Assembly: GCA_039925145.1 (NCBI GenBank)
Contig: JBDSZL010000030.1
Location: 1 to 64,000 of the forward strand
Source of the DNA: JBDSZL01 sp039925145
GTDB lineage: Bacteria; Acidobacteriota; Vicinamibacteria; Vicinamibacterales; SCN-69-37
Direction of reading: 5' to 3'
Length of the DNA stretch: 64,000 bases
The position numbers were made by a program, and so were the translations under genes. Shown here piece by piece: positions 61,798 through 64,000 of this stretch; position 1 is the stretch's first letter, and every line of letters starts with the position of its first letter. Under the pieces are notes generated by a model that saw only the letters and a program-made list of their open reading frames with translations, was not told where the DNA came from and did no database searches.

Positions 61798-64000
61798 GTG
61801 TTCGAATCCATTTTCTCGTCCCTTTTCAAGTACGAGCGGCTTGTGTTCGAGCAGGGCCAGTTCGTGCTCGGCGCCACCCGTTCCATGTGGCTCGTGGCCG
61901 GCGCCGCGGCGGTCGCGGCTCTGTACGTCATCTGGAGTTACAGCCAGGTGGCCTCGCTCGGCGCGCGCGACAAGGGTGTGCTGCTCGCGACGCGAACCGC
62001 GCTGCTCCTGGTCGCCATGTTTGCGATTCTGCGGCCGATGCTGCTTCTCAAGGTGGCGGTGCCGCAGCAGAACTTCGTGGGAATTCTGCTCGACGATTCG
62101 CGAAGCATGGGCGTGGCCGATGAGCAAGGGCGTCCGCGCAGTGCGTTCGTGCAGGAGCAGCTGGGACGCGCCGATGCCCCGTTGCTCGCCGCCCTGACCA
62201 AGCGCTTCGTCCCACGTGTGTTCCGGTTTTCGTCCACAGCCGAGCGCCTGCAGTCGAGCGCTGACCTGACATTTCAGGGCACGGCCACCAGGCTCGGCGA
62301 TGCCATCGACCGTGCGCGCGACGAGCTGGGCGGGTTGCCTGTTGCGGGCCTCGTGGTCGTCACCGACGGAGCCGACAACGCAGAGGCCACCCTCGACGAG
62401 ACCATTGCTGGACTCAAGGCGCAGGGCCTGCCGGTGTTCTCGGTCGGCGTCGGCAAGGATAACCTCTCGCACGATGTCCAGGTGACGCGGGTTCAGACCC
62501 CACGGCGCGTCCTCAAGGGCGCGGCGCTCGTGGTCGATGTCGTGGTCGCACAGACCGGGTATGCGGGCATGAAGGTGCCGCTCGTGGTCGAAGACGAAGG
62601 CCGCATGGTGAGCACGCAGGAGATCACGCTGCCCCGCGACGGCGAGACCCAGACCGTGAAAGTGCGCTTCAAGACCACGGACGTCGGCCCGCGCAATTTC
62701 CATTTCAGGATTCCTGTTCAGCCGAACGAGGAAGTCACTCAGAACAACCAGCGCGAGTCGCTCATCGACGTCTTCAGCCGCAAAGAAAAGATTCTGTTCG
62801 TCGAAGGGGAGCCACGGTACGAGCCCAAGTTCGTCCGCATGGCCACATTGAAAGACGAGAACCTGCAGCTCGTGCTGTTGCAGAGGACGGCCGAGGCGAC
62901 GTCCAACGACGCGGACAAGTACTACAGGCTCGGGGTCGATGGGCCCGATGAGCTGCGCGTCGGATTCCCCACGACGCGTGCGGAGTTGTTCGGCTACCGC
63001 GGGATCATTCTCGGGAGCATGGAAGCGGCTGCCTTCACGCCGGAACAGCAGCACATGCTCGAAGACTTCGTCGATGTGCGTGGCGGCGGTCTGCTGGCCA
63101 TTGGCGGCGCGCGGGCATTCAGCGAAGGCGGCTGGGCCGGCACACCGCTGTCCAATGCCCTGCCGGTCGCACTCGACGCCGGACGCCGGAATCCAATCTA
63201 TCCGCCGTTCGAGCTGACCGTGCGTCCCACGCGGGCTGGGCAGTCGCATCCCGCCACGCAGATTGCCGACACCGAAGAGGCGGCGCTCTCCAAGTGGAAG
63301 GAACTGCCGCCACTCTCGAGCGTGAACACGCTGCCGGTGTCCGCACTCAAGCCGGGTGCGAGCCTGCTGTTGAGTGGCAACGACCCCCGCGGCGGAGAGC
63401 AGGTCGTGCTGGCTCACCAGCGCTACGGCAGCGGCAAGACACTGATCCTCGGCGTGCAAGACACCTGGCTCTGGCGCATGCACGCCAAGATGGCTGTGAA
63501 CGACCTGACGCATTACACCTTCTGGCAGAGACTCGGACGATGGCTGGTGGACGGCGTGCCCGATCGCGTCATGGTGACGGCCTCGCCCGAGCGCGTGCAA
63601 CGAGGCGAGCCGGTGACGCTCATCGCCACCGTGAACGACGAGGAGTATCGCGGGATCAACGACGCGCGCGTGCTCGCCCGCGTCACGGCGCCCTCCGGCA
63701 AGGTCGAAGACGTGCCGATGGAATGGACGGTCGAGGAAGACGGTGAATTCCGTGCCCGGTTCACGCCGGCCGAGGACGGGCTCTACAGTGTCGCGGTCGA
63801 GGGCCGCACCAAGGCCGGAGTTGACGTCGGACGGGGTGCGGTGAGCGTGAAGGCCGCGCCGAGCGATGCGGAGTACTTCGATGCGGCCATGCGTGCGCCG
63901 CTGCTGCGACGGATCGCGGATGAAACGGGTGGCCGATTTCTGCGCGCCGCCGACACCCAGTCGCTCGTTGACGCCATCGCGTACAGCGGCCGGGGCGTGA
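61798..64000 (+). CDS. vWA/glutamine-amidotransferase-like membrane protein (3' end outside window)
   Basis: The frame is open from GTG 61798 to the window edge (734 codons, no stop). Two N-terminal helices (WLVAGAAAVAALYVIWSY and LLLVAMFAILRPMLLL) precede a vWA-like domain (GILLDDSRSMGVAD, then GLVVVTDGADNAEATLDE). A CARDB-like region (VTQNNQRESLIDV), a class I amidotransferase-like fold (KILFVEGEPRYEPKFVRMA, YRGIILGSMEAAAFTPEQQ, VRGGGLLAIGGARAF) and a beta-sandwich tail follow. This layout is common in large exported proteins of Acidobacteriota and Planctomycetota, often beside MoxR ATPases and BatA-type proteins. Enzymatic activity is not expected. Confidence 0.85.
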   Translation, partial: MFESIFSSLFKYERLVFEQGQFVLGATRSMWLVAGAAAVAALYVIWSYSQVASLGARDKGVLLATRTALLLVAMFAILRPMLLLKVAVPQQNFVGILLDDSRSMGVADEQGRPRSAFVQEQLGRADAPLLAALTKRFVPRVFRFSSTAERLQSSADLTFQGTATRLGDAIDRARDELGGLPVAGLVVVTDGADNAEATLDETIAGLKAQGLPVFSVGVGKDNLSHDVQVTRVQTPRRVLKGAALVVDVVVAQTGYAGMKVPLVVEDEGRMVSTQEITLPRDGETQTVKVRFKTTDVGPRNFHFRIPVQPNEEVTQNNQRESLIDVFSRKEKILFVEGEPRYEPKFVRMATLKDENLQLVLLQRTAEATSNDADKYYRLGVDGPDELRVGFPTTRAELFGYRGIILGSMEAAAFTPEQQHMLEDFVDVRGGGLLAIGGARAFSEGGWAGTPLSNALPVALDAGRRNPIYPPFELTVRPTRAGQSHPATQIADTEEAALSKWKELPPLSSVNTLPVSALKPGASLLLSGNDPRGGEQVVLAHQRYGSGKTLILGVQDTWLWRMHAKMAVNDLTHYTFWQRLGRWLVDGVPDRVMVTASPERVQRGEPVTLIATVNDEEYRGINDARVLARVTAPSGKVEDVPMEWTVEEDGEFRARFTPAEDGLYSVAVEGRTKAGVDVGRGAVSVKAAPSDAEYFDAAMRAPLLRRIADETGGRFLRAADTQSLVDAIAYSGRGV

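Noticed and set aside
61609..63600. 663-codon minus-strand open frame
   Set aside because: Antisense shadow of the vWA/amidotransferase-like gene, which reads through to the window end without a stop and has clear domains.

Overview
The window is GC-rich bacterial chromosome, almost fully coding, with short gaps and many start codons that overlap the previous stop (GTGA, ATGA, TGATG). Gene content points to an Acidobacteriota member, probably of the Vicinamibacteria type. The supporting traits are a sigma/anti-sigma pair with a long Pro/Ala-rich linker, large vWA proteins, a bacterial deoxyhypusine-synthase-like gene, a small microcompartment locus and NHL-repeat exported proteins. This assignment is an inference from gene content; no rRNA is present.

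Layout. 1-9.4 kb: the end of a methyltransferase, a sigma factor with its anti-sigma protein, a YfbK-like vWA protein, a Tat-exported enolase-superfamily enzyme, a SufR-like regulator divergent from an SDR, and a divergent QueA paralogue coupled to the SDR. 9.4-23.3 kb (minus strand): a SWIM/SNF2 helicase, a 2707-residue cyclic beta-1,2-glucan synthase and two tandem histidine kinases. 23.7-28.7 kb: HAD phosphatase, yebC-ruvC-ruvA-ruvB-fabH in one overlapping run, and a 28-codon membrane peptide gene. 28.8-34.2 kb: glgX (minus), then DUF4112, queA, a deoxyhypusine-synthase-like gene and a Crp/Fnr regulator (plus). 34.2-41.2 kb (minus): an oligopeptide-type ABC transporter (two permeases, a fused double ATPase, a lipoprotein binding protein) and an NHL beta-propeller protein. 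41.4-45.1 kb: an exported alpha/beta hydrolase converging on a membrane glycosyltransferase-like protein.

45.2-54.4 kb: a tRNA with CAU anticodon, tilS-ftsH, folP, then cdaA-cdaR-glmM-pdxJ (cyclic-di-AMP synthesis, its regulator, peptidoglycan precursor and PLP synthesis) and a TPR protein. The cdaA-to-pdxJ block is bracketed by two copies of the same 36-bp hairpin element in opposite orientation. One copy is read in frame as the FolP C-terminus and the other supplies the PdxJ stop codon. 54.4-57.9 kb: a compact bacterial microcompartment (BMC) locus with a class II aldolase carrying a C-terminal encapsulation-like helix, one hexameric shell protein, three pentameric vertex proteins, an unusual 88-residue His/Cys-rich protein with an encapsulation-like N-terminal helix, and a 2-hydroxyacid dehydrogenase. 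57.9-64 kb: nth, a cyclophilin, a DUF72 protein, queE-queC, and a large vWA membrane protein that runs off the window.

The most promising candidate for something undescribed is the 88-residue His/Cys-rich protein in the BMC locus. No aldehyde dehydrogenase or PduL gene, normally core to such organelles, lies in this window. Other points worth following are the inverted 36-bp element pair, the QueA-like paralogue beside a genuine queA, and repeated -10-like hexamers placed 6-10 nt before start codons, which suggest frequent leaderless mRNAs.
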